Below are positions 44,853 through 54,511 of a DNA stretch of 64,000 nt, piece by piece. Source of the stretch: Sphingomonas sp. (lineage in GTDB: Bacteria > Pseudomonadota > Alphaproteobacteria > Sphingomonadales > Sphingomonadaceae). The notes under the pieces were generated by a model, which worked only from the letters and a program-made list of their open reading frames with translations, ran no database searches and was not told the DNA's origin. Every line of letters starts with the position of its first letter. The stretch's first letter is position 1. Both the position numbers and the translations under genes were made by a program. The stretch lies in the NCBI RefSeq assembly GCF_017304615.1, contig NZ_JAFKLZ010000003.1:124001-188000 (forward strand). Reading direction: 5' to 3'.

Positions 44853-45979
44853 TGGCTGAGTACGAAGGCGACAAGACAGAAAGCCCAACAGCCAAGCGTC
44901 GTAAGGACGCGATCGAGCAGGGCGATGTCCTCAAATCGCGCGAATTCGCAACCGCGCTGATCGTGCTGGCAGGGTGCGGCTGGCTGGCGCTGTTCGGCCA
45001 GTCGCTGGTCGGGGCGTGCGAAGGCATCATGACCGCGAGCTTCCGCTTCGGGCGCGGCGACATAGAGGATTGGTCGCCGATGAAACCGCTGGTGCAGGCG
45101 GGGTGGGGCTTGTTGCCAGCGATCGGCAGCCTGTTGCTGATCGCGATTGCGGCGGCGGTGTTCAGCCAGGCGGGCCTCGGCTCGTTCAATTTCAACGGCA
45201 AGCTGATCCAGCCCAAATTCTCCCGCATCAACCCCGCCTCGGGGATGAAGCGCATCTTCGGTCCGACCGGCTGGATCGAGCTCGGCAAGTCGCTGCTCAA
45301 GGTCATCCTGCTCGGTGGGATCGGCGCGTGGCTGCTGTGGCGGACGGCGCGGCCGACGATGGGGCTGTCGTCGTCGGCCGACGTCGCGGGGGCGGTCGGT
45401 CAGTTATCGGGCACGTTCGTTACGATCCTGTTCGTGATGGCGGGTGGGCTGGTGGTGATCGCGGGGATCGACTTGCCGATCCAGATCATCCGGCTGCTCC
45501 GCAAGCTGCGCATGACCAAGCAGGAAGTGCGCGACGAGCACAAGGAAACCGAAGGCTCGCCCGAAGCGAAACAGCATTTGCGCCAGCGTCAGCGCGAGAT
45601 GAGCCGGCGTTCGGTCCGCAAGGCCGTCGCCTCCGCGCATGTCGTGCTGACCAACCCGACCCACTTCTCGGTCGCGCTGCGCTACGATCGCGACAGCGAT
45701 GCCGCGCCGGTGGTCGTCGCCAAGGGCCGCGGCGTCACCGCGCTCGCGATCCGCGACGTGGCGGGCGACGAGCAAGTGCCGATCCTCGAATATCCGGCGC
45801 TGGCCCGCGCGGTCTATTACACCAGCCGCGAAGGGCAGGAGGTCCGCGACGATCTCTACGCCGCGATCGCGACCGTGCTGGCGTTCGTCTTCAACCTCGA
45901 CAAGCGCGCGGCGGCGGCGCAGCCGACGGTCGACGTCCCGGCCACCGCGCGCTTCGACGAAAACGGCGTCCGGCAGTGA
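44852..45979 (+). CDS. flhB: Flagellar export switch protein FlhB
   Basis: A 375-residue protein with four membrane segments and an autocleaving cytoplasmic domain. N-terminal DKTESPTAKRRKDAIEQGDV and the cleavage motif NPTH in VLTNPTHFSVALRYD are present. It controls the switch from hook to filament export with FliK. Last gene of the uninterrupted fliE-flhB run. Confidence 0.97.
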   Translation: MAEYEGDKTESPTAKRRKDAIEQGDVLKSREFATALIVLAGCGWLALFGQSLVGACEGIMTASFRFGRGDIEDWSPMKPLVQAGWGLLPAIGSLLLIAIAAAVFSQAGLGSFNFNGKLIQPKFSRINPASGMKRIFGPTGWIELGKSLLKVILLGGIGAWLLWRTARPTMGLSSSADVAGAVGQLSGTFVTILFVMAGGLVVIAGIDLPIQIIRLLRKLRMTKQEVRDEHKETEGSPEAKQHLRQRQREMSRRSVRKAVASAHVVLTNPTHFSVALRYDRDSDAAPVVVAKGRGVTALAIRDVAGDEQVPILEYPALARAVYYTSREGQEVRDDLYAAIATVLAFVFNLDKRAAAAQPTVDVPATARFDENGVRQ

Positions 45980-45988
45980 CGAATCCGC

Positions 45989-46015
45989 TAAAATCTGAGG
46001 GTTTCCGGCCGTTCC
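45989..46015 (+). promoter_or_regulatory. FliA (sigma28) promoter of fliD
   Basis: TAAAATCT-N11-GCCGTTCC has perfect TAAA and GCCG and sigma28 spacing. It ends 28 bp before the fliD GTG. It is the best of three such sites in the window. Confidence 0.65.
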
Positions 46016-46043
46016 ATAGGGTAACGCGCGCGGAGATTTCGAA

Positions 46044-47528
46044 GTGACCACGACCACCACGACCACCACGACCACCAGCAGTGCGACGGCCTCCGCCGCG
46101 CAGGCTCTGTTCACTTCGCTGTCGACCGGATCGGGGGTCGATACCGCGTCGCTCGTGACCTCGCTGGTCCAGGCGCAGTTCGCCGCCAAGACCGACGCGC
46201 TGACCAAGAAATCCGATGCCATCACCGCGCAGATTTCGGGCGCGTCGACGCTGATGAGCAACGTCAGCCAGTTCGCCGCGGCGCTGAAGTCGCTGGCGAC
46301 CGGCGGCACGCTCCAGACTCAACCGGTTTCGTCCAACGCCGCCGTCGTCACCGCGACCGCACTGCCGGGCGCCAAATTGTCCACTCTGTCGTCGTCGATC
46401 AGCGTCGCGCAACTCGCGAGCGGCCAGGTCGCCCGCACCACCACGCCAGTCGCCACGCGTACCACCGCGCTCGGCACCGGCCAGCTGACGCTGACGCTCG
46501 GCACCGCGACCTACGACAGCGGCGACGGCGCAATGACCGGCTTCACCGCCGGCGCCGGCACGCCGGTGACGATCGACATCGTGGCGGGGTCGGAAAACCT
46601 TGATGGTATCGCGGCGGCGATCAACGCGGCGGGCGCGGGCGTCACCGCATCGGTCGTGACCGACGCCGACGGCACCGCCTATCTGTCGATGAAGGGAGCG
46701 AGCGGTGCAGCGCAGGCGTTCACGCTGACCGCGACCGACGATCCGTCGGGCAACCTTTCGCAGCTTAACGTCGGGGTCGGCGCGACCGGCACGGCGCTGA
46801 CCTCCGGCGCGCAGAATGCGCGGCTGACCGTCGACGGCGTTACCGTCGAACGCGCTTCGAACACGATCGACGACCTTGTCACCGGCGTGAAGCTGCAACT
46901 CACCGGCACGAGTGCCAGCCCGGTCTCGCTTACGGCCACGACGCCGACTGATGCGCTCAAGAATGCGGTAGGCGATTTCGTCGATACCTATAACGAGATG
47001 CTCAAGACGCTGACTGCTCAGCTCGATCCGCAGACGGGTCCGCTGCGCGGTGACGCCGCGGCGCAGACATTGTTGCGGTCGCTACGCGCTCTCACCACGA
47101 CGCCAATCCTGACCGGGTTCGCCACGGGGACGCCGACGACGTTGGGCGAGGTCGGGGTCAAGACCAACCGCGACGGCACGCTGTCGGTCGATACCAATGC
47201 GCTGACCCACGCTTTGTCCACCGCGCCCGATGCGGTCGAAGCGATGTTCTCCTTCTCGTCAAACAGCACCGACGGGCTGACCGCGGCGCTCAACTCGATC
47301 TCGCTCAACACCAGCAGCACGCTGTTCGGGCTGGGTGCATCGACCGCGCGCTACAATGCGCTGGCGGCGAGCGTGGCGAAGGATCAGGACACGCTGTCCA
47401 CGCAATCTGACGCGATGACCACGCGGCTGACGCAGCAATTCGCGAGCATGAACGCCAAGGTCGCTGCATACAAATCGACTCAGGCGTTCCTCCAGAACCA
47501 GATCGCCGCCTGGAACAAGAACGGCTGA
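46044..47528 (+). CDS. fliD: Flagellar filament cap protein FliD
   Basis: A 494-residue cap protein. Start GTG 46044. The first residues are ten threonines encoded by a 9-bp repeat (ACCACGACC). The FliD N-domain GSGVDTASLVTSLVQAQFAAKTDALTKK and C-terminal VAKDQDTLSTQSDAMTTRLTQQFASMNAKV are clear. The middle part is variable. Followed by fliS with 1-base overlap. Confidence 0.95.
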   Translation: MTTTTTTTTTTSSATASAAQALFTSLSTGSGVDTASLVTSLVQAQFAAKTDALTKKSDAITAQISGASTLMSNVSQFAAALKSLATGGTLQTQPVSSNAAVVTATALPGAKLSTLSSSISVAQLASGQVARTTTPVATRTTALGTGQLTLTLGTATYDSGDGAMTGFTAGAGTPVTIDIVAGSENLDGIAAAINAAGAGVTASVVTDADGTAYLSMKGASGAAQAFTLTATDDPSGNLSQLNVGVGATGTALTSGAQNARLTVDGVTVERASNTIDDLVTGVKLQLTGTSASPVSLTATTPTDALKNAVGDFVDTYNEMLKTLTAQLDPQTGPLRGDAAAQTLLRSLRALTTTPILTGFATGTPTTLGEVGVKTNRDGTLSVDTNALTHALSTAPDAVEAMFSFSSNSTDGLTAALNSISLNTSSTLFGLGASTARYNALAASVAKDQDTLSTQSDAMTTRLTQQFASMNAKVAAYKSTQAFLQNQIAAWNKNG

Positions 47529-47932
47529 TGGCGACGTACGCGACGGCATTGGGGGCCGACCCCTACACGACCTATCGCCAGATCGATCTGGTGGGGCGCA
47601 CGGCGGCGGCCGATGGCGCCGCGCTGGTGCAGCTTCTCTACGAGGAACTGATCGGCGCGTTGCGCGTCGCGGCCTGGGCCACCGAAAAACGCGACTTCGG
47701 CCGCAAGAGCGAAAAGGTGACGCGTGCGACCGCGATCCTGTTCGCGCTCGAATCCGGGCTCGATTTCGACACCGGCGGAGAAGTGTCGCACACATTGTCG
47801 CGGCTCTACGGCGGCGCTCGCGCGACGATCGTCAACGCCAGCATCGGTGACGACCCGCGCCCGTTCCGCGAGGTTGCCGACAATCTGGAAGAGATCGCGG
47901 CCGCCTGGGCGCAGATACGGGCGGCGGCGTGA
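47528..47932 (+). CDS. fliS: Flagellin export chaperone FliS
   Basis: A 134-residue helical bundle. YRQIDLVGRTAAADGAALVQLLYEELIGAL matches the FliS start (Y...tasp..L..mLyd..i..l). It protects flagellin before export. It lies in the fliD-fliS operon. Confidence 0.9.
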   Translation: MATYATALGADPYTTYRQIDLVGRTAAADGAALVQLLYEELIGALRVAAWATEKRDFGRKSEKVTRATAILFALESGLDFDTGGEVSHTLSRLYGGARATIVNASIGDDPRPFREVADNLEEIAAAWAQIRAAA

Positions 47933-48480
47933 TGGCGATGGGCGACCCGAACCAGCCGATGCGCACGATCCTGGTGGTCGATGACAGCCGCACCACGCTG
48001 AATACGATTGGTGAGCGGTTGACCGCGCTGGGGTATCTCACGGCGCTCGCCGATAATGGTCCCGAAGCGCTCGACCTGATCACCGCGCGCGGATTCGATC
48101 TGGTGCTGCTCGACTTGATGATGCCCGTAATGAAAGGCATCCAGGTGCTCGCCGAATTGCGGTCGCGGACCGAGACCAGCGATCTGCCGGTCATCGTGGT
48201 GACCGCACGCGACGACGCGGGGACGGCGATAGAGGCGCTTGCGGCGGGGGCCGACGATCATCTCGCCAAGCCGGTCGATTTCGACGTGCTGGTCGCTCGG
48301 ATCGAGCGCACGCTGGCGCGCGGGCGGCGGATCGCCGACCTTAAGCGGTCCAACGCCTCGCTCGACGCAAGGATCGCCGCGCGGGCGATGGAATTGGGGG
48401 AAGCGCGCGCCGAACTCGCCGACGTCCGCGCCGACCGCCAGCGGCTTGCCGCCGAAATGGCCCGATTGCGCGCCGCCTAG
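47932..48480 (+). CDS. Orphan CheY-like response regulator with coiled-coil tail
   Basis: A 182-residue protein. Receiver domain residues 11-125: acidic pair VVDDSR (Asp17/18), phospho-acceptor Asp61 in LVLLDLMMP, Lys113 in LAKPVDF. A charged helix of about 55 residues (ADLKRSNASLDARIAARAMELGEARAELA) follows and may form a coiled coil. ATG 47932 is preferred over the overlapping GTG 47929. With no che genes nearby and a FliM lacking the usual docking motif, its partner is unknown. Confidence 0.85.
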   Translation: MAMGDPNQPMRTILVVDDSRTTLNTIGERLTALGYLTALADNGPEALDLITARGFDLVLLDLMMPVMKGIQVLAELRSRTETSDLPVIVVTARDDAGTAIEALAAGADDHLAKPVDFDVLVARIERTLARGRRIADLKRSNASLDARIAARAMELGEARAELADVRADRQRLAAEMARLRAA

Positions 48481-49433
48481 CCTCTCAGCCAGTGCCGGCG
48501 GACGAAGTAGGTGGTGACGCCGACGGCGGTCAGCACGCAAATTCCGACGATCGCATCGAACGCCCAGGGCTGGTCCGCCAGCCACAGTCCACGCACGTTC
48601 ATGCCGTAGAGACCGGTCAGGAACGTGAGTGGCAGGAAGATCATGGCGACGATCGAAATGATCAGCGCGCGCTGGTCGATCTGTTCGGCGCGCAGGTCGG
48701 TCAGGGCTTCGTGCATCAGCGCCGATCGCTCGCGGATGCTTTCCAGTTCCTCGGCCATGCGGGCCGCGCGGTCGGCGGCGGCTGACAGGTGCGTGCGGTC
48801 GTCGTCGCCCAGCCACGCGACCGGTAGCGTCGCCAGCTTTTCGAGCGCGGTTCGCTGGGGCGCCAGGAAACGGCGGTAGCCGATCGATTGCGCGCGCACG
48901 CGAGTGACGGTGTGGCGAAGCTCGAAAATCCGGTCCTGATCGAGCTGAGTCTCGCATTCGTCGAGGTCGTCGCCCAGATCGGCGACATCGGGATCGAGAT
49001 CGGCGGTGATCGCGGTGGCGAATTCGGTGATCAGGTCGCCGGGATCCCGCACCCGGCCTTCCTTCAGGCACTTTTCGACATGATCGATCGCGGTCAGCTT
49101 CTTGCGCGTGATCGAGATGACGCGGCCGCCCATCGCCCAGATACGGACCGACGCCAGCGGGTCGGAGGAAGCGAGCTGATCCTCGGAGCGGCCACGCAGA
49201 TTGAGGAGGGCGCCCTCGCCGAACTGCTCGCAGCGCGGCCGTGTTTCGGTCGCGGTCAACGCCTCGACCAGGTAGTCGTCGAGCTTGGCGGCGTTGGTCA
49301 GCCAGTCCTGCGCATGGTCGTTGTTGGTGCTGAGGTGCACCCAAACGAAACCGCTGCGCGGCTTGAGCGCGTCCTTGATGTCGTATTTGGTCGGCTTGCC
49401 GTCGCGGCTGACATGAAACGCAAAGCCGCTCAT
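48477..49433 (-). CDS. CorA/ZntB family divalent-cation transporter
   Basis: A 318-residue inner-membrane protein with a large cytoplasmic funnel and two C-terminal helices. The GMN motif appears in LTGLYGMNVRG. Zinc (ZntB-like) is more likely than magnesium from the overall N-terminal half (FVWVHLSTNNDHAQDWL), but this is uncertain. It overlaps the end of the convergent regulator by four bases and the upstream gene by four. Confidence 0.88.
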   Translation of the reverse strand: MSGFAFHVSRDGKPTKYDIKDALKPRSGFVWVHLSTNNDHAQDWLTNAAKLDDYLVEALTATETRPRCEQFGEGALLNLRGRSEDQLASSDPLASVRIWAMGGRVISITRKKLTAIDHVEKCLKEGRVRDPGDLITEFATAITADLDPDVADLGDDLDECETQLDQDRIFELRHTVTRVRAQSIGYRRFLAPQRTALEKLATLPVAWLGDDDRTHLSAAADRAARMAEELESIRERSALMHEALTDLRAEQIDQRALIISIVAMIFLPLTFLTGLYGMNVRGLWLADQPWAFDAIVGICVLTAVGVTTYFVRRHWLRG

Positions 49434-50140
49434 CGCGCCATCTCCAGATACACGGTCAGCCCCTCGGACGCATTAACCGGTGGGGCAGCCGAAACGATCC
49501 GCGGCGCATCGGCGCGCGCGCGGTCGAGGATGGCGGTCGGCACATCGGGCGCGTGGAACACTCGGTCGGCCTGGGCGAGTAAGCGGGCCTGGCGGAGGGT
49601 GAGGTCGTCTGGGTCTGGGGAGGCGAGGGCGATCGTCTCCAAAGTGCGCCCGTGATCGCTGGAAAACGATCCGAATTCGGCATCCAGCGCCCGGCCGATG
49701 GCGCGACGCCTTTCGCGGTTATCGGGAATTTTTTCCCGTAAGCCGCGTAGAGTTTCCGCAAATCTGCCCAAACCAGCGGGTAATATCGCTTCAAGCCGCT
49801 GCCGGAGCGCTGCGGCCAGTCCCGCCGACACGCCGCCAGTCCCCACCGCCACGATCACCGGCGAGCGATCGACGATCGCCGGCAGGGTGAAATCGCACAA
49901 ATCGGCTCGGTCCACCGTATTGACCAGCACGCCGCGTGCCTTGAGCCGCGCGACCGTCGCGTCGGGTTCATCCATCGCCACGATCGCCAGCGCTGCTTCG
50001 GCGTCCTCGCTAACAATCATTGCCCCCGCGCGCTCTAGCAACCGCCGCTTCGCGTCCGCCGCCTCGCCCTCGCCGATCAGCATCACCGGCCGCCCCTCCA
50101 GCCGGATGAAGACCGGTAGGCTGTGCAGCGCTACAGCCAT
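49430..50140 (-). CDS. Precorrin-2 dehydrogenase/sirohydrochlorin ferrochelatase (siroheme synthase N-half)
   Basis: A 236-residue protein related to the N-terminal (Met8/CysG-B) half of siroheme synthase: LPVFIRLEGRPVMLIGEGEAADAK and VGTGGVSAGLAAALRQRLEAILP are typical NAD-dependent dehydrogenase blocks. After residue 170, SPDPDDLTLRQARLLAQADRVF resembles the start of the SUMT/CobA methylase domain but only about 65 residues of it remain. The methylase activity must come from another gene. Confidence 0.88.
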   Translation of the reverse strand: MAVALHSLPVFIRLEGRPVMLIGEGEAADAKRRLLERAGAMIVSEDAEAALAIVAMDEPDATVARLKARGVLVNTVDRADLCDFTLPAIVDRSPVIVAVGTGGVSAGLAAALRQRLEAILPAGLGRFAETLRGLREKIPDNRERRRAIGRALDAEFGSFSSDHGRTLETIALASPDPDDLTLRQARLLAQADRVFHAPDVPTAILDRARADAPRIVSAAPPVNASEGLTVYLEMAR

Positions 50141-51387
50141 TCGGGAACGCGTTCCTCATCCATGATCGTCTTGGGCGAAATGCGTTCGGCGACGACGGCG
50201 TAACGGTCGCCGTCGACCATCACCTCGGGCACCAGCGCGCGGCTGTTATAGGTCGAGGCCATGGTAGCGCCATACGCACCGGCGGTGCGGAAGATCGCGA
50301 GGTCGCCTTCCTTGACCAGATCGATGTCGCGCGCCTTGGCGAAGGTGTCGCCGCTTTCGCAGACCGGCCCGGCGATATTCGCGACGAAGCGCTCGCCGGT
50401 TGGCCGGACCGCGACGAAATCGTGCCACGCGTCGTAGAGCGCGGGCCGCGCGAGGTCGTTCATCGCGGCATCGACGATCACCCAGGGATTGGCCGGCGAC
50501 GGCTTCACCCAGATCACCTTGGTCAGCAGCACGCCGGCATTGCCCGCGATCACGCGGCCGGGCTCGAACATCAGTTCGACATCCCAGTCACGCGTCACGC
50601 GCGCGACCATCGCGCCATATTCGTCGGGCCAGACCGGCTGGTCCTCGGCCTTATAGGCGACGCCCAGCCCGCCACCGAGATCAACGTGCGTGACTCTGTG
50701 TCCGGCGGCGCGAAGATCGGTGACGAGCCGGCCGATGCGATTATAGGTCGCTTCCATCGGCGCGGTGCTGAGCAACTGGCTGCCGATGTGCGATGCGACG
50801 CCGCGCAGGTCGAGGCCGGGCAGTGCTGCGAGGCGCGCGTATATGGCCGGTGCGTCGGCGATCGCGACGCCGAACTTGTTCTCCGCCTTGCCAGTCGAGA
50901 TCTTGGCGTGCGTGCCGGCATCGACATCGGGATTGACGCGCAAAACGCACGGCGCGCGCTGGCCCCGCGCAGCGGCGATTTCCGACAGGGCCACGCCCTC
51001 TGCCTCGAGCTCCAGGTTGAACTGGCCGATCCCGCGATCAAGTCCCTGGGCCAGTTCGGCACGCGTCTTCCCGACGCCGGAAAAGACGATGTCCTTTGGC
51101 GCCATCCCGCCCGCCAGCGCGCGCTCCAGCTCGCCGCCCGACACGACGTCCGCGCCGTAACCGGCATTGGCCATCAGTCGCAGCACCGCGAGGTTCGGGT
51201 TGGCCTTGATCGCATAGGCCAGATGCTTGCGCGGCACATCCTTCAACCCGTCGCGAAACGCCGCCGCATGGCGATCGAACGTCGCGCGCGAATATATGTA
51301 GACCGGCGTCCCCACCTCGGCGGCGATGCGCGCCATGGGGACATCCTCGGCGAAGAGTTCGCCGTTCCTGAGCTGAAAATGATCCAT
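50131..51387 (-). CDS. lysA: Diaminopimelate decarboxylase
   Basis: A 418-residue PLP enzyme of lysine synthesis. The PLP lysine is Lys61 in LAYAIKANPN. HIGSQ and GGGLGV motifs, and the C-terminal CESGDTF motif (PVCESGDTFAKARD), place it firmly in the LysA family. It overlaps the lipoprotein stop by one base and forms the common argH-lipoprotein-lysA order. Confidence 0.96.
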   Translation of the reverse strand: MDHFQLRNGELFAEDVPMARIAAEVGTPVYIYSRATFDRHAAAFRDGLKDVPRKHLAYAIKANPNLAVLRLMANAGYGADVVSGGELERALAGGMAPKDIVFSGVGKTRAELAQGLDRGIGQFNLELEAEGVALSEIAAARGQRAPCVLRVNPDVDAGTHAKISTGKAENKFGVAIADAPAIYARLAALPGLDLRGVASHIGSQLLSTAPMEATYNRIGRLVTDLRAAGHRVTHVDLGGGLGVAYKAEDQPVWPDEYGAMVARVTRDWDVELMFEPGRVIAGNAGVLLTKVIWVKPSPANPWVIVDAAMNDLARPALYDAWHDFVAVRPTGERFVANIAGPVCESGDTFAKARDIDLVKEGDLAIFRTAGAYGATMASTYNSRALVPEVMVDGDRYAVVAERISPKTIMDEERVPEWL

Positions 51388-51626
51388 CAGTTCGCGGGCG
51401 GCAGATCGAATTCGTTACCCTGGCGCTCCTGAGAGCTGGTGAGCAACTCGTCGGATCGCGAGGGACGGGCTTGGCTGGACGCGGTGAGCAACTGGTTCGG
51501 CGACGGCGTCGCGGCGGCGCCATAAGGGGCGACCGGCAAGGCCTCGCCAGTACCGGGCTTGAGGTCGCGCGCGGCCCCGCACGCGGCAAGCGCTAAAACC
51601 AGACCGATGACGACCAGACGCTTCAC
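51387..51626 (-). CDS. Small lipoprotein between argH and lysA (LptM/YifL-like position)
   Basis: A 79-residue protein with lipobox [13 protein letters not shown] (Cys16). Such short lipoproteins between argH and lysA are common in alphaproteobacteria and correspond in position and start to YifL/LptM, which helps assemble the LptD complex. The rest is disordered. Function inferred from synteny only. Confidence 0.7.
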   Translation of the reverse strand: MKRLVVIGLVLALAACGAARDLKPGTGEALPVAPYGAAATPSPNQLLTASSQARPSRSDELLTSSQERQGNEFDLPPAN

Positions 51627-53029
51627 TTCGTTTCTCCCGCGCGCGCCGCCTTGGCGGCGGCGATCGCCTCACGCACCCGGACCGGCGACGTGCCGCCGAA
51701 ACTGGTGCGGCTCGCGACCGACGCATCGACGCTCAACACGTCATAGACGCGTTCATCGATCCGGTCATCGATTGCTTTCAGGGTGTCGATCGGCAACGCG
51801 TCGAGGCCGACCCCGGCTTCCTCCGCCGCCTTAACCGCGCGCCCGGTGATGTGGTGCGCCTCACGGAAGGGCACCGCAGCTTCGCGCACCAGCCAGTCGG
51901 CCAGGTCGGTGGCGGTCGCAAAGCCGCTCTCCGCCAGCGCGCGCATCCGGTCGGTGCGGAACGTCGCGGTCTCGATCATGCCCGTCATCGCCGCGATCGA
52001 AATGCCGAGCAGATCGTGCGCTTCGAACACCGGCGGTTTGTCGTCTTGCATATCCTTCGAATAAGCGAGCGGCAGGCCCTTCATCGTCACCGACAGCGCG
52101 GTCATGCACCCCATGATGCGTCCGGCATGACCCCGCACCAGTTCGGCGGCGTCGGGGTTGCGCTTCTGCGGCATGATCGAGCTGCCGGTCGACCATTGGT
52201 CCGACATCGCGACGAACCCGAACGGCTGCGACGCCCAGATCACGAACTCCTCGGCCAGGCGCGACAGGTGCAGCGCGCATTGCGTCGTCGCCATCAGGTA
52301 ATCGAGCGCAAAGTCGCGGTCGCTGACCGAATCGAGGCTGTTGGTGGTCGGGCCGTCGAAACCCAGCGCCTTCGCCGTCGCGTCGCGATCGAGCGGGAAG
52401 CTGGTACCGGCCAGCGCGGCGGCACCCAGCGGACAACGGTTCATCCGCGCGCGATTGTCGGCAAAGCGGCTGCGGTCGCGCGCGAACATCTCGTGATACG
52501 CCATCAGGTGATGGCCGAGGGTCACCGGCTGCGCGGATTGCAGGTGGGTGAAGCCCGGCATCACCGCATCGACATGCTCGTCGGCGCGCACGATCAGCGC
52601 ATCCTGCAGCGCGCCCAGCGCCGCGTCGACCTGATCGATCGCGTCGCGCACCCAGAGCCGGAAATCGGTCGCGACCTGGTCGTTGCGCGACCGTGCGGTG
52701 TGGAGCCGCCCCGCGACCGCACCGATCTTCTCGGCCAGCCGCGCCTCGGTCAGCATGTGGATGTCTTCGAGCGCCAGGTCCTCCGGCACGCCGTCGCGGT
52801 CGTAATCCGCGGCGACCGCGTCGAGACCGTCGGCGATCGTCTGCGCGTCCGCCGCGCTCAATATGCCGCGCGCCGCCAGCATCGCGGCGTGCGCTTGCGA
52901 CCCGGCAATGTCCTGCCGCCACATGCGCTTGTCGAATGGGATCGACGCATTTATCTCGCGCATTACCGCGGCCGGTCCGTCGGCGAACCGGCCCCCCCAC
53001 ATGGAGTTCGTGGTCTTGCGCTCGCTCAC
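51623..53029 (-). CDS. argH: Argininosuccinate lyase
   Basis: A 468-residue enzyme of arginine synthesis. The signature [12 protein letters not shown] and the start MWGGRF are clear. GTG 53029 ([15 protein letters not shown]) is chosen. ATG 53002 is possible. The frame is open further upstream without homology. Its 5' end overlaps that of the divergent TlpA-like gene by up to 29 bp. Confidence 0.96.
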   Translation of the reverse strand: MSERKTTNSMWGGRFADGPAAVMREINASIPFDKRMWRQDIAGSQAHAAMLAARGILSAADAQTIADGLDAVAADYDRDGVPEDLALEDIHMLTEARLAEKIGAVAGRLHTARSRNDQVATDFRLWVRDAIDQVDAALGALQDALIVRADEHVDAVMPGFTHLQSAQPVTLGHHLMAYHEMFARDRSRFADNRARMNRCPLGAAALAGTSFPLDRDATAKALGFDGPTTNSLDSVSDRDFALDYLMATTQCALHLSRLAEEFVIWASQPFGFVAMSDQWSTGSSIMPQKRNPDAAELVRGHAGRIMGCMTALSVTMKGLPLAYSKDMQDDKPPVFEAHDLLGISIAAMTGMIETATFRTDRMRALAESGFATATDLADWLVREAAVPFREAHHITGRAVKAAEEAGVGLDALPIDTLKAIDDRIDERVYDVLSVDASVASRTSFGGTSPVRVREAIAAAKAARAGETK

Positions 53030-53627
53030 TTTGCTCTTGCCCGTCCTTCTAATCGCGGGCTGCGATAGGCAATCCCCCGCGAACGAGCAAGCGAGCGCCG
53101 TCGCGGCCAATGCGACGGATGCTAGCGCTCCGACGCCCGACGAAGCGACGGTGCCCGCCGACAACGCCAGTGACGGGGGCGTCGATGTGATCGGCAAGCT
53201 GGACCGTACCCACAAGGGGGAGGCTGCGCCCACCGCCATGTTCGACGATCCGAACGGCGTGAAGACCACGCTCGCCAGCTTCTCCGGCAAGCCGTTCGTG
53301 CTCAACCTGTGGGCGACCTGGTGCGCGCCGTGCAAGGTCGAGATGCCCGCGCTCGACAAGATCGCCGCCGAGGGGAAGCTACGCGTAGTGACGGTCAGCC
53401 AGGATTTAGACGGCGCGGCGGCGGCAGCCCCCTATTTCGCGGCGGCGAAGTTCAAGGCGTTGAAGGCCTATACCGACAAGGCGCTCGGCCTGTCCGCCGC
53501 ATTCGGCAATCCGAGCTTGCCGACGACGATCCTCTACGACGCGTCGGGCAAGGAGGTGTGGCGGATGACCGGCGGGATGGACTGGACCAGCCCGACCGCG
53601 CGCGAATTGCTAGCGGAAGCGAATTAG
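53001..53627 (+). CDS. TlpA-like thioredoxin lipoprotein
   Basis: A 208-residue periplasmic thiol-disulfide protein anchored as a lipoprotein (VLLIAGC, Cys21). The thioredoxin fold has the active site WCAPC in [14 protein letters not shown] (Cys108, Cys111) and a cis-Pro in [11 protein letters not shown]. Start ATG 53001. GTG 53010 is an alternative. Divergent from argH with overlapping 5' ends. Likely reductant for periplasmic cysteines. Confidence 0.9.
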   Translation: MEFVVLRSLTLLLPVLLIAGCDRQSPANEQASAVAANATDASAPTPDEATVPADNASDGGVDVIGKLDRTHKGEAAPTAMFDDPNGVKTTLASFSGKPFVLNLWATWCAPCKVEMPALDKIAAEGKLRVVTVSQDLDGAAAAAPYFAAAKFKALKAYTDKALGLSAAFGNPSLPTTILYDASGKEVWRMTGGMDWTSPTARELLAEAN

Positions 53628-54511
53628 GCCGCGCGGTCGCGCGTCGCCTCGGCGAATTTGTCGGCGCGACGGACGCCCACCATCATCTGCCGCTCCAGCC
53701 GCGCGCACAACGCCGCGTAATAGTCGGACAGGAACCCGTAATCGTCGTGATCGTCGGGCAGCCCGGCCTTGCGCCGGATCGCCGCCGCGACGGTGACGAT
53801 CGCGTCGCTGTCGCCCTGGCGCAGCACTTCCTCCAGCGTCTGCAGCTCGTATTCGCCGTAAAGGCTCAGCGCATGGTCGCTGAACGTGCGGCGAGCGCGG
53901 TCGCTCTGCGCCAATGAGGCGACGATGTCCTGGCCCAGTCGTGCCTTGGCGCGCTGCACCACCCAGGTGCCGGCGAGCAGATCGCCCACGCGCAGCCGGT
54001 CGCGGTTGAACAGGGGAAAGAACAGGAACACCGCGCTCCAGATCAGCGCGATGAACGAAATCATCTTGTCGGTTCCGCTCTGAAAGATCGTCGCGAAGAA
54101 GAACGAAATCGGCATGAAGAATTCGATCTCGCGCATCGCGTTGCGCGCGATCACGGCGCCGCCGGTCAGCCGCGATCCGTCGCGCGCGACGACGCGCAGG
54201 CCTACGATGCGCTTGCCCGGCGTCGCGCCGCGCCCGCCCATCTCGAACAACGTGAACCAGCCGTTGCGCAGGAAGAAGAACCCGATCAGCCAAAGCCCGC
54301 TCAGCAGCACCGATTCGTTGGCGACCGCCGCCATGCCGATCGTGATCGTGCCGACGATCAGCACCGCCAGCATAATCAGCAGGTCGAGCACGAACGCCCC
54401 CGCTCGCGCGCCGGCGGAGCCGAGTTCGATCCTGAGATCGACGCCTTCGGGCGTGACGAAGCTGCGCCGCAACGTCGCATTGGCGAGAAGAGGCTTAGAC
54501 GACCGCGCCAT
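53624..54511 (-). CDS. RDD family membrane protein with cytoplasmic C-terminal extension
   Basis: A 295-residue protein. RDD motifs: [28 protein letters not shown] and [16 protein letters not shown], in an N-terminal region with several membrane helices. The C-terminal third is soluble, with charged helices. Start ATG 54511 follows GGAGGG. Part of the RDD-SpoIIM-DUF58-MoxR-DUF4350-DUF4129 set, all close or overlapping. Confidence 0.88.
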   Translation of the reverse strand: MARSSKPLLANATLRRSFVTPEGVDLRIELGSAGARAGAFVLDLLIMLAVLIVGTITIGMAAVANESVLLSGLWLIGFFFLRNGWFTLFEMGGRGATPGKRIVGLRVVARDGSRLTGGAVIARNAMREIEFFMPISFFFATIFQSGTDKMISFIALIWSAVFLFFPLFNRDRLRVGDLLAGTWVVQRAKARLGQDIVASLAQSDRARRTFSDHALSLYGEYELQTLEEVLRQGDSDAIVTVAAAIRRKAGLPDDHDDYGFLSDYYAALCARLERQMMVGVRRADKFAEATRDRAA

